Part shown: positions 21,178 through 32,989 of the stretch, piece after piece
Layout: every line of letters begins with the position of its first letter
Numbering within the stretch: the first letter of the stretch is position 1
Assembly: GCA_022385805.1 (NCBI GenBank)
Contig: MU277683.1
Location: 1-64,000 of the forward strand
Source: Pilatotrama ljubarskyi
Lineage: Eukaryota; Basidiomycota; Agaricomycetes; Polyporales; Polyporaceae
DNA length: 64,000 bases
Direction: 5' to 3'
Made by a program: the position numbers and the translations under genes
Notes under the pieces: model-generated
Seen by the model: the letters and a program-made list of their open reading frames with translations, nothing else
Database searches by the model: none
Told to the model about the DNA's origin: nothing

Positions 21178-22245
21178 ATGGTCTCTTCCTCGCCCCACTC
21201 AGAAGCCGCCAACACCCAGCGAGAGCCTGCTCCTCCGAGAGCAGTGGTATACGATGCCTACGACCTGACATACCTCCCTCGTCACCCGGGCGTGGGCTGG
21301 ACTCGTTTCGTCTGCATCTCGGATACACACTCTCATGTTTTCCACGTACCTCCCGGCGACGTACTACTCCATGCCGGTGACCTCAGTAGACATGGTACAC
21401 TCAAGGACTTAGAGGTCACTTTGAATTGGCTGAAGACCCTTCCGCATCCTGCAAAGTAGTAAGTAGCATCTCTTTGGCTCGCTTCGCATGAACTGACAAT
21501 GACTCGATAAGTTTCATGGCCGGTAACCACGACGTATGCTGTTCCGTGACCCTCTTCCTCAGCGTGTACTGAATCGCTCTCCTTCGCAGTTGTGCCTAGA
21601 CATTCAATACGAGGAAGGAGGCGCAATGCGGAGATGGAAGCCGCTTGACCTGCATGACAAGGTACATCTTCAATCGCTCCGGAAAGGACATAACTCATTC
21701 ACGGACACGGTCAGGATCTCGCGGCGGCGCGCAGATTAGTTCGCAGCAGCTCCATGCGCAAGGCGGGCATGATCTATCTTGAACACGAGGCTGCTACATA
21801 CACCGCTAAGAGCGGCAAGACATACACCATATACGGCTCGCCGGTAAGCGTGGTCCTGGGGCGAGGACTGTACCCTTTGATTGACCACAGGTTCTCGTAG
21901 GCAGCCCCGTTATACTCCATCGGTGCCTTCCAATACTCTCCAGGTCAAGGGAGGGAGATCTACGGCCGTATCCCACCTTCAGTGGACATCCTCATGACGC
22001 ACACACCCTCGCTCGGCGTTTGCGACGTGACCAAGCGCGGTAAACATGCAGGTTGCCCGGAGCTCGCAGAACGCCTTATGGACGACGATATGAAGAGCTG
22101 CAGATTACACGTCTGCGGACACATCCACGAGGCCCGGGGTGTTGCCGTGGTCGGTCAGAGCGAGGAGAACCCGGATGGGAGGATATGTGTGAATGCTGCC
22201 ATGCCCTCGATACCTCTACCTATCATCATCGACCTTGAGGACTGA
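21178..22245 (+). CDS. calcineurin-like metallophosphoesterase (282 aa)
   Basis: Exons 21178-21458, 21512-21533, 21590-21661, 21715-21843 and 21901-22245 sum to 849 nt. The metal-binding motifs are complete: FVCISDTHSH (D-x-H), VLLHAGDLSRHG (GD), FMAGNHD (GNHD), MTHTPSLG and HVCGHIHEARG (GH-x-H). Length and motif spacing fit the small MPPED/239AB-like subgroup of the phosphoesterase superfamily, whose fungal members are mostly uncharacterised. The GNHD motif is encoded by a 22-nt micro-exon, so its splicing is needed for activity. The C-terminus VNAAMPSIPLPIIIDLED is typical of the subgroup. Confidence 0.85.
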
Positions 22246-23100
22246 CATATACTATAGAACATAACAGGAGCATGCGAAACTTTTGATATATATCTTGCGC
22301 TGATGCGTGTAGCCTGTCCCAGGCCATCGTGTGTCAGAATCTCCATCAGGATGTAAGTCCTGATACCCCGTCCAGAGATTGATATAATCCACGCCTCCTC
22401 CAAGACAGCAACACAAGTGCTGCCTCTCTGCTATGCTCCGCGGGTACGCTCAAAAAGGTCGTGCGTGTGATAGTCTTTCTACAATCAATATATGCTGAGG
22501 TTAGCACCGGTTGCAGGGACTTCGTGTGAACTTCGTGAGTACATGCCCCTGGTCGTCCGGGAGTCGCGAGAAGCAGCTAGTCTTGGGGTCTGCATCTTGC
22601 CTCTCCAGAAATGTTCATCGAATGGGCGGGTCGTTTGACATGAGTCTTGGCGGCATTGTGCATAGTACATGAAGGGCCGCCTGGACATCCCGGGGGACTC
22701 CCAAGAAGTCCGCACAAGGGCAGCAGGGCCATGCACCGCCCTTCCTCCATCGCTTGTCAAGCAGGTAACGACATAGGGCTATTATGTTGCGCTATATGAC
22801 AAATGTAGCAGGCAGGGAGGTTCATCAGCACTATCATAGGCACTTATCTGATAGAAGCATGCTGACATCGACATGACTCGCGAAGTCTGGGAGTCGTGGT
22901 TGCATGTATCCCGATCATGTCTGCGCTACACGCTACCAAACGCCAGGTCTGTCGGGAACGGCCCGCTGGCTTGGGGACACCCTCGTATTCCTATATTCGC
23001 ACGCCCCCGGTTTACTCCGTGATCGCGAAACCGCCCCAGCTATAAGGACGATCCGACAGCAATAGCAGATTCACCCGCCCTACCTCAAGGTCCCCCGAGC
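22246..23100. other. gap of 855 bp without a recognised gene
   Basis: No credible frame. The end of the stretch carries the promoter of the F-box paralogue. Confidence 0.4.
23041..23046 (+). promoter_or_regulatory. TATA box of the F-box paralogue
   Basis: TATAAG 60 nt before the ATG at 23101, positioned like the TATATA before the sister gene at 14991. Confidence 0.5.
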
Positions 23101-23904
23101 ATGGACAAGCTCGCCGTTGAACTCCTAACGGCCATCTTCTCCCTCGCTTGCACGGATGGCGGCTACACGGCGTCCTCTCTCGCCCTCGTCTGTAGACACA
23201 TCCGTGAGGTCTCCCGCCCCCTCCGGTTCGACACTGTCGCTCTCACCGGCTGCCCGGACCAGATGCAGCGGTTCCTCACCCACCTTCTCCAGCTCTGCTA
23301 CTGTACGCGCTCCGGCTGGGCCTGCCCTCTACCCGCCGCTCAAAAGGTTGCTGCTCACTCCGGGAGGAGCGGGAGAACGCGGCGATCTGGACGTCCAATA
23401 CTGGGCGCATCATGCTCCGGTACTGACGCACCTGCGAGTTTCCAGCGTAACTTACGGGACAGATGTGCGCAGGTTAGCAGCCGTCCACGGTGAGTTCACA
23501 AGTCTGCAAGTGCAGCGGAGACCGCACTAGCGTGTTGTTCTGACGGTCAGCGGATCACAGGTACGGAGGGATCAGTGGGACCCTTCCCCAGGCTACAGAC
23601 CATGATCATTCAACTCGATCCTCCGCCTCCTAGGCGGTATTGCCATGGCATGCCTTCTAAGACGTACGTCAGGATGGCCCTCGCGCTATGGAAGTCGCAA
23701 GATGCAGCCAGCGTGCCTGCGTACATCTTGCCTCCTGGGACCCCCTGTCACTGGGAGGCTCGCCTGGCGAAATTCTTGCAGGAGTGGGCGGAGTGGATGG
23801 ACGGCCGTTCGGATATCTGGGGAGTCGCGCCGGAGTATGCGCGTGGAGCGTACGAGGGTGATACACCGCCGCCCTACCTGCGTCGCTTGTATGACAAGGC
23901 ATGA
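23101..23904 (+). pseudogene. F-box paralogue with internal deletion and frameshift
   Basis: Starts MDKLAVELLTAIFSLACTDG, nearly the same as the gene at 14991, and keeps its F-box (LALVCRHIREVSRP). Near 23300 the frame is lost. The other frame resumes at LYPPLKRLLLTP and continues DVQYWAHHAPVLTHLRVSS, matching about residue 203 onward of the intact gene. A further GT..AG intron then gives a last exon (PFPRLQTMIIQLDPPPP to the stop at 23904) that aligns with the C-terminus of the sister. About 120-140 codons are therefore missing and the remaining halves are out of frame. A 44-nt candidate intron at the junction does not restore the phase. Either this is a recent pseudogene, or a truncated F-box fragment of about 130 residues is made. 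Confidence 0.65.
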
Positions 23905-24352
23905 AGACCGAGGTGCATCGCTTTTGCATTGATGCCAGCAGCTCTTGCTACTTAGTGAAACTTACTTGGATGTTAGGTCCCAGCACAGCTCGTACTACAT
24001 GCCCATGGTCAACTTGAATCACCTGCTATTCGCCAGTGACCTTCGCAAGCGTTACTACCCCCATGACTATGAGGCGGATGGAGCAAGCGCAGTCAGACTG
24101 CATGGTACGTCTCGAGGCTACATATTGACGTACTCGGGTTGTTGGGACTATCCAGAGAGCTGGGCATGTCCGCGCCCAAGGAGGGTAAGACGCCACCGTA
24201 CTGCTTCCATGGGCTACGTCTCAGGCCGAGAGGAATAGTCGTTGTGATTGATGTTCGACCACCACAAGCTGTAGTAGCTATCGACGAAACAACTTCGCAC
24301 AACTCCTATACAGTATAGATACACGGTACATTCCTTCTCCATTATGAATCCT
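23905..24352. other. convergent intergenic stretch
   Basis: Lies between the F-box pseudogene and the LEU4 stop. No gene signature seen. Confidence 0.4.
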
Positions 24353-27143
24353 CTACTGTTGACCCCCCGCCGCGGCCTTCGTCGCCTTATCCGCATTTTC
24401 GACTGCGCGTGTAGCGGCCAAGACCGCCTTCAAACCAGAGGCGGTGATGTCGTGGTCGATCGCAACACCCCACGTGTTGAACTTCGAGCTGCCGCCGGGG
24501 CCCTCATACGCAATCTCGACATACGAGGCAGCCTTGACCTCTGAGCCCTCGCCAATGGAGTGTTCCGCGTACTCGCGGATCGACACCTTGCCATCGAGTC
24601 CACGGTTGACAGCCTCGACCGCTGCAGACAGCGGGCCGTTGCCGTCGCCCTCGAGGGTGACTGGCTTGCCATTGATGATGAAATCGCCGGAGAGCTTGGC
24701 CCGCCCAGTCTCCGGGAGATGCTCGAGCTTGAAGGACTTGACAGCGAAGCGACCTCCTTCTTCCTCGTAGTACCCGTAGGTCTCCCGGAAGAGGCGGACT
24801 AGGTCGTCGTACGAGATCTCGCCGCCCTGGTCGCGCGCGGCTCGCTGCACCACTTCGAAGAATGACGCCTGCAGGCGGCGCGGGAGCTCGAGCTGGAGGG
24901 AGTGCAAGATGGCCGAGGCGACATCCGCCTGTCCCGTGGTGGCGTTGAAGCCGACACTGAGCTTCAACTCGGGGAGCTGCCGGTCGCCAATGGCGCTGTT
25001 CACTGCGCTGAGGACGGCGCGCAGACCCGAGCCAGCGATGTCGGAATCGACGCCGACACCCCACCACGACTCGGTGGACTGACGAGTCTCCTTGACGTCG
25101 GCGGCTTGGGGGACGAGTTCGACATAGGACGCGGCCTTGGCGTTTTGGTCCTGACCAATGGTGTGTTCAGAGTACTCGCGAACAGAGAGGTCAATGTTCA
25201 GATGTGTGCGAAGGGCGTCCAGCAAAGCAGACAACGGGCCGTTCCCGTCACCACGGATGACCCGCAGGACCCCGTCGACCAAGATGGTGCCGTCGAACTG
25301 CCTCCGCTCATCCACCGCCTCGTCGGTAGCGCTGCCAGGTGCCGGCTCTGAGGAGATCCTGTACGACTTGAGCGCCAGTCTGCCCTCGTAGGCCGACCCG
25401 CCGAAGTGGTACGTCTTGCGGAACGCAGAGGTGATGTCCTCTACGGTCATTTCGCGCGCCTCACGGTCCGCGATATCTTGGATGACCTGGTAGAACGAGA
25501 TCTGCATCTTGCGTGGCATCTCGAGTCCGAGGTGCTGCTGCACGATGTAAGCGATGCCGCCCTTGCCCGACTGCGCGTTGACACGAATGACGGCCTCGTA
25601 GGTACAACCCAGGTCGGCAGGGTCGATAGGAAGATACGGAATGTCCCAGTACTGCATCGAGCCTTCCCGTTGTGCCTTCTGGTGGCGAATGCGCTGCGCC
25701 TCGAAGCCCTTTTTGATGGCATCCTGGTGCGATCCTGAGAATGCCGTGAAAACAAGCTCGCCCGCGTACGGATGGCGCGGATGAACAGGAAGGTCATTGC
25801 ACGCAGTGACGACGTCGATGACGGCTTGGATGTCACTGAAGTCGACCCCCGGATGCACGCCTTGCGTGTACAGGTTCAGCGCCAGGTTGACGAGATCCAC
25901 GTTGCCCGTACGCTCGCCATTGCCGAACAAGCAGCCTTCGACGCGATCCGCACCGGCCAAGATACCCAGCTCCGCCGCAGCGATACTGGTGCCTAGAAGG
26001 AATGGTCAGATGGTTTACATGAGATGGTTGCGATAATGATGCGTACCGCGGTCGTTGTGAGGATGCAGGCTAATGACGATCTTCTCCCGCTCAGAGATGT
26101 TACGACAGAAGTGCTCAACCTGTGGGATAGACTCAGCCATCGGGTTTGTCGCATGAAGTTCGTGTCGACATACAAGGTCTGCGTAGTGGTTCGGCGGGCC
26201 GACCTCCACCGTTGCAGGGAGATTGAAGATGATCCGCTCGTCGCCCAGACCAGCCTTGCCCCATGCCTTCTTCACGGCCTCGCAGACCTCGAGTGCGAAT
26301 TCGGGTTCTGTCTGGGAGAACGTCTCCGGGCTGTACTCGTAACGGAACTGAGTGCCATACTTGGCTGTACACTCCTCCGTAAGCTTCCGGACAATCTCGG
26401 TGTGCTTGACCGCCAGCCTGACGGTTTCTTCTTTTGAGTTGCGGAAGACGACTTCACGGAATGTGTGGCATGTCGCGTTGTACATATGGATGATAGCACG
26501 TTTTGCGCCTGCTACTGCATCCACAGTACGCTTGATGAGGTCTTCTCGTGCTGGAGTGAGGACCTAAGCTCAACATTCCGTCAGTCTCCGTAGCAAAGTC
26601 TCGCCAATCACAACAGCATGCCACAGAACCACCCGCATCCGTCGTGTGTGGGGTACGCTTGTATAGTGGTGATTGGAAAGGAAAGGGCCCCCGACGAGGC
26701 GCATTGGGCCATCAAGTGCACCTCCCCCGTCCCACTGCGGACAAGGTGCATGAAGCAGGGTACTGACCTGTATCCAAACGTCATCGGGAACCTTTCCCTG
26801 CTCAATCAACCCCCGGACAAAGTTGAAGTCCGTGTCGCTGGCTGCAGGGTATGCGATCTCGATCTCCTTGAAGCCACACTTGAGGAGAGTGTCAAAGAAG
26901 ATCGTCTTTTGGGCAACGGTCATCGGATTCGCGAGAGCCTGATTTCCATCACGGAGGTCGGTAGACAGCCAGATGGGCGGTGTCCGGTTCACTTTTGAGG
27001 GCCATTGGCGGTTGGGGAGGTCTAGGGGAGTGTACGGCCTGTACTTTACGGCCGGATCTGGGCTGAAGGACAAGTGGGAGAACGGTAGTGGTCAGGACTA
27101 GGTATGACTGATAGGCCGCGGAGGCGACTCACAGCATCGGCAT
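24353..27143 (-). CDS. LEU4: 2-isopropylmalate synthase with duplicated regulatory module (820 aa)
   Basis: Exons 27143-27133 (11 nt: ATG CCG ATG CT), 27062-26768, 26563-26047 and 25992-24353 total 2463 nt. The start [20 protein letters not shown] fits the fungal family start. Catalytic motifs: [11 protein letters not shown] (metal and substrate loop), [10 protein letters not shown] (metal histidines) and [11 protein letters not shown]. The enzyme condenses acetyl-CoA with 2-oxoisovalerate, the first step of leucine synthesis, and is feedback-inhibited by leucine through its C-terminal domain (established). Here that C-terminal module occurs twice. Copy 1, about residues 430-620, has [33 protein letters not shown] and [17 protein letters not shown]. 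Copy 2, about residues 625-815, has [33 protein letters not shown] and [17 protein letters not shown]. Yeast Leu4 (about 619 aa) has one copy. Confidence 0.93.
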
Positions 27144-27471
27144 GGCTGCTCGAGAATGAGAGTAGATAGGCAAGCTGAGGGGTCGGGGCTATGTGACCCG
27201 TAGCATATAAGAGCACGGGCTTTCCAGGAGTCCGAGTCAGATCGTTTTGAGTCATGGTCGTGACCGCCAGGATTGCGCTGATCTCTCGCTCCTCTTCCCA
27301 GTTCCAGCCACAGTCGACTTACGAAAAGTACGGGTGCTTTGCACGGTTCGGTCTTCCCGGGATTCCTCAGACGGCAACTACAATGACAATAGTACAGTAA
27401 CACAAATAGCACACAGAGGCACGTAACAGCGAGCGAGAATCAGACATCCAGAGAGAGCGAATATCAGAATA
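27144..27471. promoter_or_regulatory. LEU4 promoter and SF3B2 3' end
   Basis: 328 bp between two minus-strand genes. No palindromic CCG-type leucine-regulator site was identified by eye. Confidence 0.4.
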
Positions 27472-29552
27472 TCAGAACTTGAAGTCCTTCTCCTTCCGCC
27501 GCTCTCTGTCGCTCTCTGCCTTCTGCTTCCTCTTCGCCATCTCCTTTCCAATCATGTCGGAAAAGTCCTCCGTTCGGGAGCCCGGCACGCCCGCGTTGCC
27601 GCGTGAGTGCTGCTCGTACTTCCGACGCAGGTCTTCAGTCGACATGCCGTCCAGTTCCGAAGCATCGATAGAAACATCTACGCCATTGCTCTTGCGCTAC
27701 GTCAGGAAGCCTTAGTATCAGCTATACGCGAGCGTACATCCAGACACACCTTATTACCCCGCTCGTCCCCGAGAACAGGGATTGCCCCGGCCCCAGTGAC
27801 AGCGCTGACATCGTACCCACGCTCGCTGCCCATCAGCCCCCGCACCGACGTCTGCTTCTCTGGGACGACTTGGTACAGCGACCGCGGCCCAGTTTCCGTC
27901 GCTTCTGATGGTGCGCGGGCAGCGTTCTTGCGCAGCTCCAGGAAGTCGGGCGTTTCGAGTCCGCCAGCCACGGTTGACACCACGCTGGCCATTCCCGACG
28001 GCGTCTCCATGCCCGATGGTGTTTGCATCCCGTCCGCCGGAGCTGCTTGCTGCTGCTCCTCTTCTTCGGACTCTTCTTCGCTCTCCTCCTCCTCCTCTTC
28101 CTCCTCTTCTTCGGGCTCGAGCTCGCCCCACAATGTGCGGTCCACGGGTTCACCCATCTAAGACGTTTATCAGTACAATGCCACCAACAGTTTCGAGACA
28201 GTATGAACTTACATCCGCATCTGTGTTCTTAGGCAGAACACCGAAGACGTCACCGTAGAGAGGCCGGTTGTACTCGTCAAGGGGAGGCTTACCCCAACCA
28301 CCTGGATGGAAGCCCCACTGCGCACTGTGGTTGAGAGTCAGCCACTGTTCTAGTACAACCATCACCGCACATCAACTCACCCCTCTGGTATAGGGGCGTT
28401 CAGCCCAGGTATCCGAAGCGTTGGGTAGCTTGGTGGAGGGCCAAACCGCTGCATGCTGATCAACCATGGTGGGGGAGCAAGTGGCGGGATGGAGAGCGCT
28501 TCTACAAGCTCAGGAGAGAGCTCACCGGGACGCTTGTGCTTCAGCTGCGTCTCGAACTCCTTGCCCTCGTAGTACCTGAGTTGCAATATACGTGAGAACC
28601 GCACATTCGTCGATGTAGATGGCAGACTCACATCTCTCCGAAGCCGGTGACATTGGGTTTCGTCATGAACTTGAAAAAGGCGTCGTGCAGCTTTTGGTAG
28701 TCGATATCGACCTTGCCCATCTTGGGCTGTACACGCTCACGAGTCTTAGCCTTGAGCGTCATGTTGGCCTCCTTCTCCTTGACCGCATCGCGCATGGTCG
28801 CAATGCCAGTGTCCGCAATGTACGAAGGGAGCTGGAACGGTGGCTTCTCAATACCACGCTTGCCTTGCAGGTAGTCGCGCTTAGCACTCCAGTGAGCGGG
28901 TATTGGGACGGTGTTCCGATAGCTCTTGAGATGAAGGAGGAGGCGCGGGTCTGCTGCGGTAACGTCTGTCCACTCGACGACTTCTGGCTTCTTCACGAGC
29001 TGCTTGAGCTCGGCGACAGTCAGCCTGTTCATCTTCCGTGCCTTCTTCTTCGACAAAGGCTTCTTCTCCTCCGCGTCCGAACCGCCCTCCGACTCCATAT
29101 CGTCGTCGGAGTAGATGACTTCTCCTTTTGACGGATCGCCGCCTTCGCGGACTTGCTGCAAGGAAATAAATACAATTCTACAGTCTAAAGGGTTTGAGTA
29201 CGTACTGGTGTTGACTCAGGTGGGGGCTTGAAGCGTGCAAAGACGTCGGAGAATGCTTCGAGGGCAGGGTCTTTGACCTCCAACGGCTCAGATACGTACT
29301 CGACATTCTGAGGCTCGTCCACCTCCATCTTAACCTCCGGCTCTTGCTGATGGTCTCCACTGGCATCCTGCAGCAGCATATAGTAAGCGCATGATATACC
29401 CAACGTATATACATACGACGTACCTGCTTAACCGATTTCTCCTCTGCCTTCTTCTGTTTGGCCTTCAGCCGCCGAAGCTGATTCTTGGACTTGATCTTTC
29501 CATTGGTCTTGAGACCATTTGTCATGGTCGCAGTCGCAACCTCAGTAGCCAT
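27472..29552 (-). CDS. SF3B2: splicing factor 3b subunit 2 (SF3b145/Cus1)
   Basis: Minus-strand multi-exon gene from MATEVATATMTNG to KEKDFKF with TGA at 27472-27474. Landmarks of the family follow in order: a Lys-rich start (KNQLRRLKAKQKK), an acidic linker, LSKKKARKMNRLTVAELKQL with VEWTDVTAADPRLLLHLKSY, VPIPAHWSAKRDYLQGKRG, IEKPPFQLPSYIADTGIA, the PSP segment PGELSPELVEAL with WLISMQRFGPPPSYPTLRIP and GLNAPIPEG, then WGFHPGGWGKPPLDE with RPLYGDVFGV. A Glu-rich tract (more than 20 acidic residues) and a charged tail end the protein. In the U2 snRNP it binds SF3b49 and helps fix U2 at the branch site. It is divergent from eIF4A. Confidence 0.93.
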
Positions 29553-29883
29553 GGCTGAAAGCGAGAAGGACAGCGACGAAGAGGACCACAGCGGCGGCGT
29601 GGACGTAGACTAAGCGTGAACGTGTGAACAACAACGAGGAGGCGACGCTTACATAAGCTGCCTTTCCGGGGACGAGACGGCCCGTCGGGGTTCGAAACGC
29701 TCGGCAGCATCCGGACGAGGAGGAAAGCAAGTCGGGCACAGCAAATTTTGTTGCAATCAAGGTCTCTGACCACCACCACCCTCGATCTATCGATCCTCGC
29801 TCTTCAACGACCCTCAAGACTTCCAGTCGACTAGCACGTCGACTGCTCAAGACAAGAAGTACCAAGAACCCACTTTTTTCAAC
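29553..29883. promoter_or_regulatory. bidirectional promoter SF3B2 / eIF4A
   Basis: 331 bp separate two highly expressed divergent genes. The eIF4A leader is pyrimidine-rich on one strand. No TATA box was seen. Confidence 0.5.
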
Positions 29884-31434
29884 ATGGCTACGTGAGCGGA
29901 CTCTTTCTTTGAAGATTTGATCAGGGCGAAGTGCTGAATCATCGTTTTGCTACAGCGACGGATCCCTTCAGGACCTTCAGGAGAATGAGATTGAGTCCAA
30001 CTGGGATCAGGTCGTCGACAAGTGAGTGCTGTTTGTGTGAGATGTATGCGAGGGGAAGTGCTGATGCGGGTCGGCGTGCAGCTTCGACAACATGGACCTG
30101 AAGCCCGAGCTGCTCCGTGGCATCTACGCCTACGGGTGAGTGCAATGTATACCCAGCCTTACCCGGATGCTGACATCCAGCCCAGTTTCGAGCGGCCGTC
30201 CGCTATCCAGCAGCGCGCCATTGTCCCCGTCATCAAGGGCCACGACGTCATCGCACAGGCCCAGTCCGGTACCGGCAAGACCGCGACGTTCTCGATCTCC
30301 ATCCTCCAAAAGCTCGACCCTAACATCAAGGGCACCCAGGCGCTCATTCTTGCGCCCACCCGCGAGCTCGCGCAGCAGATTCAAAAGGTCGTTGTCGCCC
30401 TGGGTGACTACATGAACATCGAGTGCCACGCGTGCGTGGGTGGCACGAACGTCCGCGAGGACATGGCCAAGCTCCAGGAGGGCGTCCAGATTGTGGTCGG
30501 TACCCCCGGCCGTGTGTACGACATGATCAACCGCCGTGCGCTCCGCACCGACCACATCAAGATCTTCTGTCTTGACGAGGCCGATGAGATGTTGTCTCGC
30601 GGTTTCAAGGACCAGATCTATGAGGTCTTCCAGCTTCTCCCTCAGGATACCCAGGTCGTCCTTCTGTCGGCCACCATGCCCGCCGATGTGCTCGAGGTGA
30701 CGAAGAAGTTCATGCGCGACCCCGTCCGGATCCTCGTCAAGCGTGACGAGTTGACCCTGGAGGGTATCAAGCAGTTTTACATTGCCGTCGAGAAGGAGGA
30801 GTGGAAGCTCGACACGCTCTGCGATCTTTACGAGACCGTCACGATCACCCAAGCCGTCATCTTCTGCAACACGAGGAGAAAGGTCGACTGGCTTACCGAG
30901 AAGATGCACTCTCGGGAGTTCACTGTCTCTGCCATGGTCAGTTTTTATGCTTATTGATAAGCGAAGAAGAGAATATTTCTGACATGTGTGTTACGTACGC
31001 AGCACGGTGACATGGACCAGAAGCAGCGTGAGCTGCTGATGAAGGAGTTCCGTTCGGGCTCCTCGCGTGTGCTCATCACGACCGATCTGCTCGCTCGTGG
31101 TATCGACGTGCAGCAGGTGTCGCTCGTCATCAACTACGACCTCCCGACCAACCGCGAGAACTACATTCACCGTATCGGTCGTGGTGGTCGTTTCGGACGG
31201 AAGGGTGTCGCTATCAACTTCGTTACGACGGAGGATGTGCGGATGCTGCGGGATATCGAACGTGAGTACCGTGGATGGTTCTTGAGCGTCGAGATGAAAC
31301 TGACGACCTGGCGCAGAATTCTACAACACTCAGATTGATGAAATGCCTCTGAACGTCGCGTAAGTGGCCGTCGATCACTCACAGGCCAAACGAGATGCTG
31401 ACGCAATTATACCCCGTGTAGCGACCTGATTTAG
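29884..31434 (+). CDS. TIF1: ATP-dependent RNA helicase eIF4A
   Basis: Starts with an 8-nt coding exon (29884-29891), then short exons give [18 protein letters not shown] and [19 protein letters not shown]. All DEAD-box motifs are present: [11 protein letters not shown] (Q motif), AQSGTGKT (I), [10 protein letters not shown] (Ia), TPGR (Ib), DEAD (II), SAT (III), [13 protein letters not shown] (IV), [16 protein letters not shown] (V) and [13 protein letters not shown] (VI). The last codons, DLI followed by TAG, come from a terminal mini-exon ending at 31434. The protein is about 397 aa, the usual size. It unwinds mRNA 5' leaders within eIF4F in the cytoplasm. Confidence 0.96.
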
Positions 31435-32392
31435 ATGATTTTTATTCGCCTCGCCTGTCCTCTTCGTGTCTGTACCATCGCATACTTGCCATCATCGACC
31501 TCCTGATATCGCCTGCGGATCAAAAGCGCACAGTCTTGCCTCGTCTCGCCGTCATCTCCTCATTGCACCGGTCCTACACTCATCGTCCTCTCGCTCGCCG
31601 TCACTCGCCACTCGCCCCACCGCGCCTACCTACCATTGCCCGTCGCCGTCGCCACGAGACTAGCCTAGCCCAGCAGTGAACGTCTTTGTTGTAATGCATC
31701 GTACAATGGTCCGGTACCGGTATTTCCTCCATGTTGATCCCCCGAATGTACATACAGAGTGTGCAGTACGCTACGATGATGATGATACATATTCTGATGG
31801 ACGTGCAGGTGTGTGGTATGCAGTGTGGCTCGGTCCGCGCACTGAGTCTGGGCAGAGTGAGTGGGAAAGGGCTAATACGCATCTGCGCATCAGTGATGGA
31901 TTGCGTCGGGAGTTGGGAAGGGGCGGCGCAGGCCAGGCACGGAGAGGCTGTGTGTGCATGCGGCGGGGAGAGACGCGGCTGTCAGACGCACTCAAAAGCG
32001 TCGGGTGCTCGGGACAGGCATCTAGAGGCAGAGGCAGAGACTGACAGCGCGAGTCTCGACGCGGCGCAGTGTCCCTCGTCCAATCCCGCTCCGCCCTTTC
32101 CGGGCCACAGCCGGCTCGTACTTAACCTCCTTCCACCACCTTCGACCCATGTCTGCCTAGCCCCGCCCCCTTCCTATGTCCCCCCCTGCGTGCTAAGCTG
32201 CTTTTCTCTTTGTCTTTCTCTCCGCACGCTTGGATCAGGGCTTCCGTTCCCATTGTCGTCTCTATACAACCCTCGAACCAGGTTCGACACTTCATTCTTA
32301 GGTTCACATAACTTATTCTATATGGTGAGCACCGGTCCCTCTTCTCCTTCCGCCCTTATAACTCAGCCTCTCTCCCGGTCCAGATATTACTC
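31435..32392. other. gap of about 960 bp
   Basis: eIF4A 3' region followed by upstream DNA of the phosphatase gene. Only compositionally biased frames are present. An ATG directly followed by GTGAGC near 32322, with an acceptor CAG before 32384, could give the phosphatase a 3-nt first coding exon (MILLMPPLSP). Confidence 0.35.
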
Positions 32393-32989
32393 ATGCCTCC
32401 ACTTTCGCCCATCATATGCCCTCCGACGTCGCGTCGTACAACCTCACGCTATGCGCCCCCAACGCCGTCCGCGCTCCAATCCCTACCACCTACCGAGATA
32501 ATCCCCCGCCTCTACGTCGGCGACCTCGCAGCAGCCGAGAGCCCACAGGTCCTCGCAACGCTCGGCATCACCCACGTACTCAGCGCCATGTCCGGGCACG
32601 TCGCCCTCCCACCCGCGTCCTCCCTCCCCCACCTGCCCCCACACCAGTCGCTGCAGCGACTGCAACTGCCCCTTCAAGACTCGCCCTTCTCGGAGCTCGC
32701 CGCCTTCTTGCCGCGCGCAACCGCATGGATTGCTGCAGCGCTCCGCGACCCCGGCGCGCGCGTGCTCGTGCATTGCGCGCAGGGCGTGAGCCGCAGCGCC
32801 AGTGTCGCCGCCGCCTTCCTAATTGCTCACTACGGCTACACGCCTGAGCAGGCGGTGCAGCTCGTCCAGTCAAAGCGGCCGTGCGCACAGCCGAACCCGG
32901 GCTTTGTCTCGCAGCTCGGCGAGTATTGGCAAAGCCTGCGCGGAGGCAGGGCGCACGGCAGCCATAGCCATAGCGGACCAGCACGATGA
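32393..32989 (+). CDS. small dual-specificity protein phosphatase (198 aa)
   Basis: Single open frame. The DSPc domain runs from about residue 35: EIIPRLYVGDLAAAES, LGITHVLSAM, then the general-acid region LQLPLQDSPF (Asp in the LQD position), the P-loop LVHCAQGVSRSASVAAAFLI (C-x5-R-S) and YTPEQAVQLVQSKRPCAQPNPGF cut short here to its start YTPEQAVQLV. Enzymes of this class remove phosphate from Tyr and Ser/Thr, commonly on MAP kinases. No kinase-interaction domain is visible, so the substrate is open. The start may lie 9 nt earlier after a tiny first exon. Confidence 0.88.
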   Translation: MPPLSPIICPPTSRRTTSRYAPPTPSALQSLPPTEIIPRLYVGDLAAAESPQVLATLGITHVLSAMSGHVALPPASSLPHLPPHQSLQRLQLPLQDSPFSELAAFLPRATAWIAAALRDPGARVLVHCAQGVSRSASVAAAFLIAHYGYTPEQAVQLVQSKRPCAQPNPGFVSQLGEYWQSLRGGRAHGSHSHSGPAR

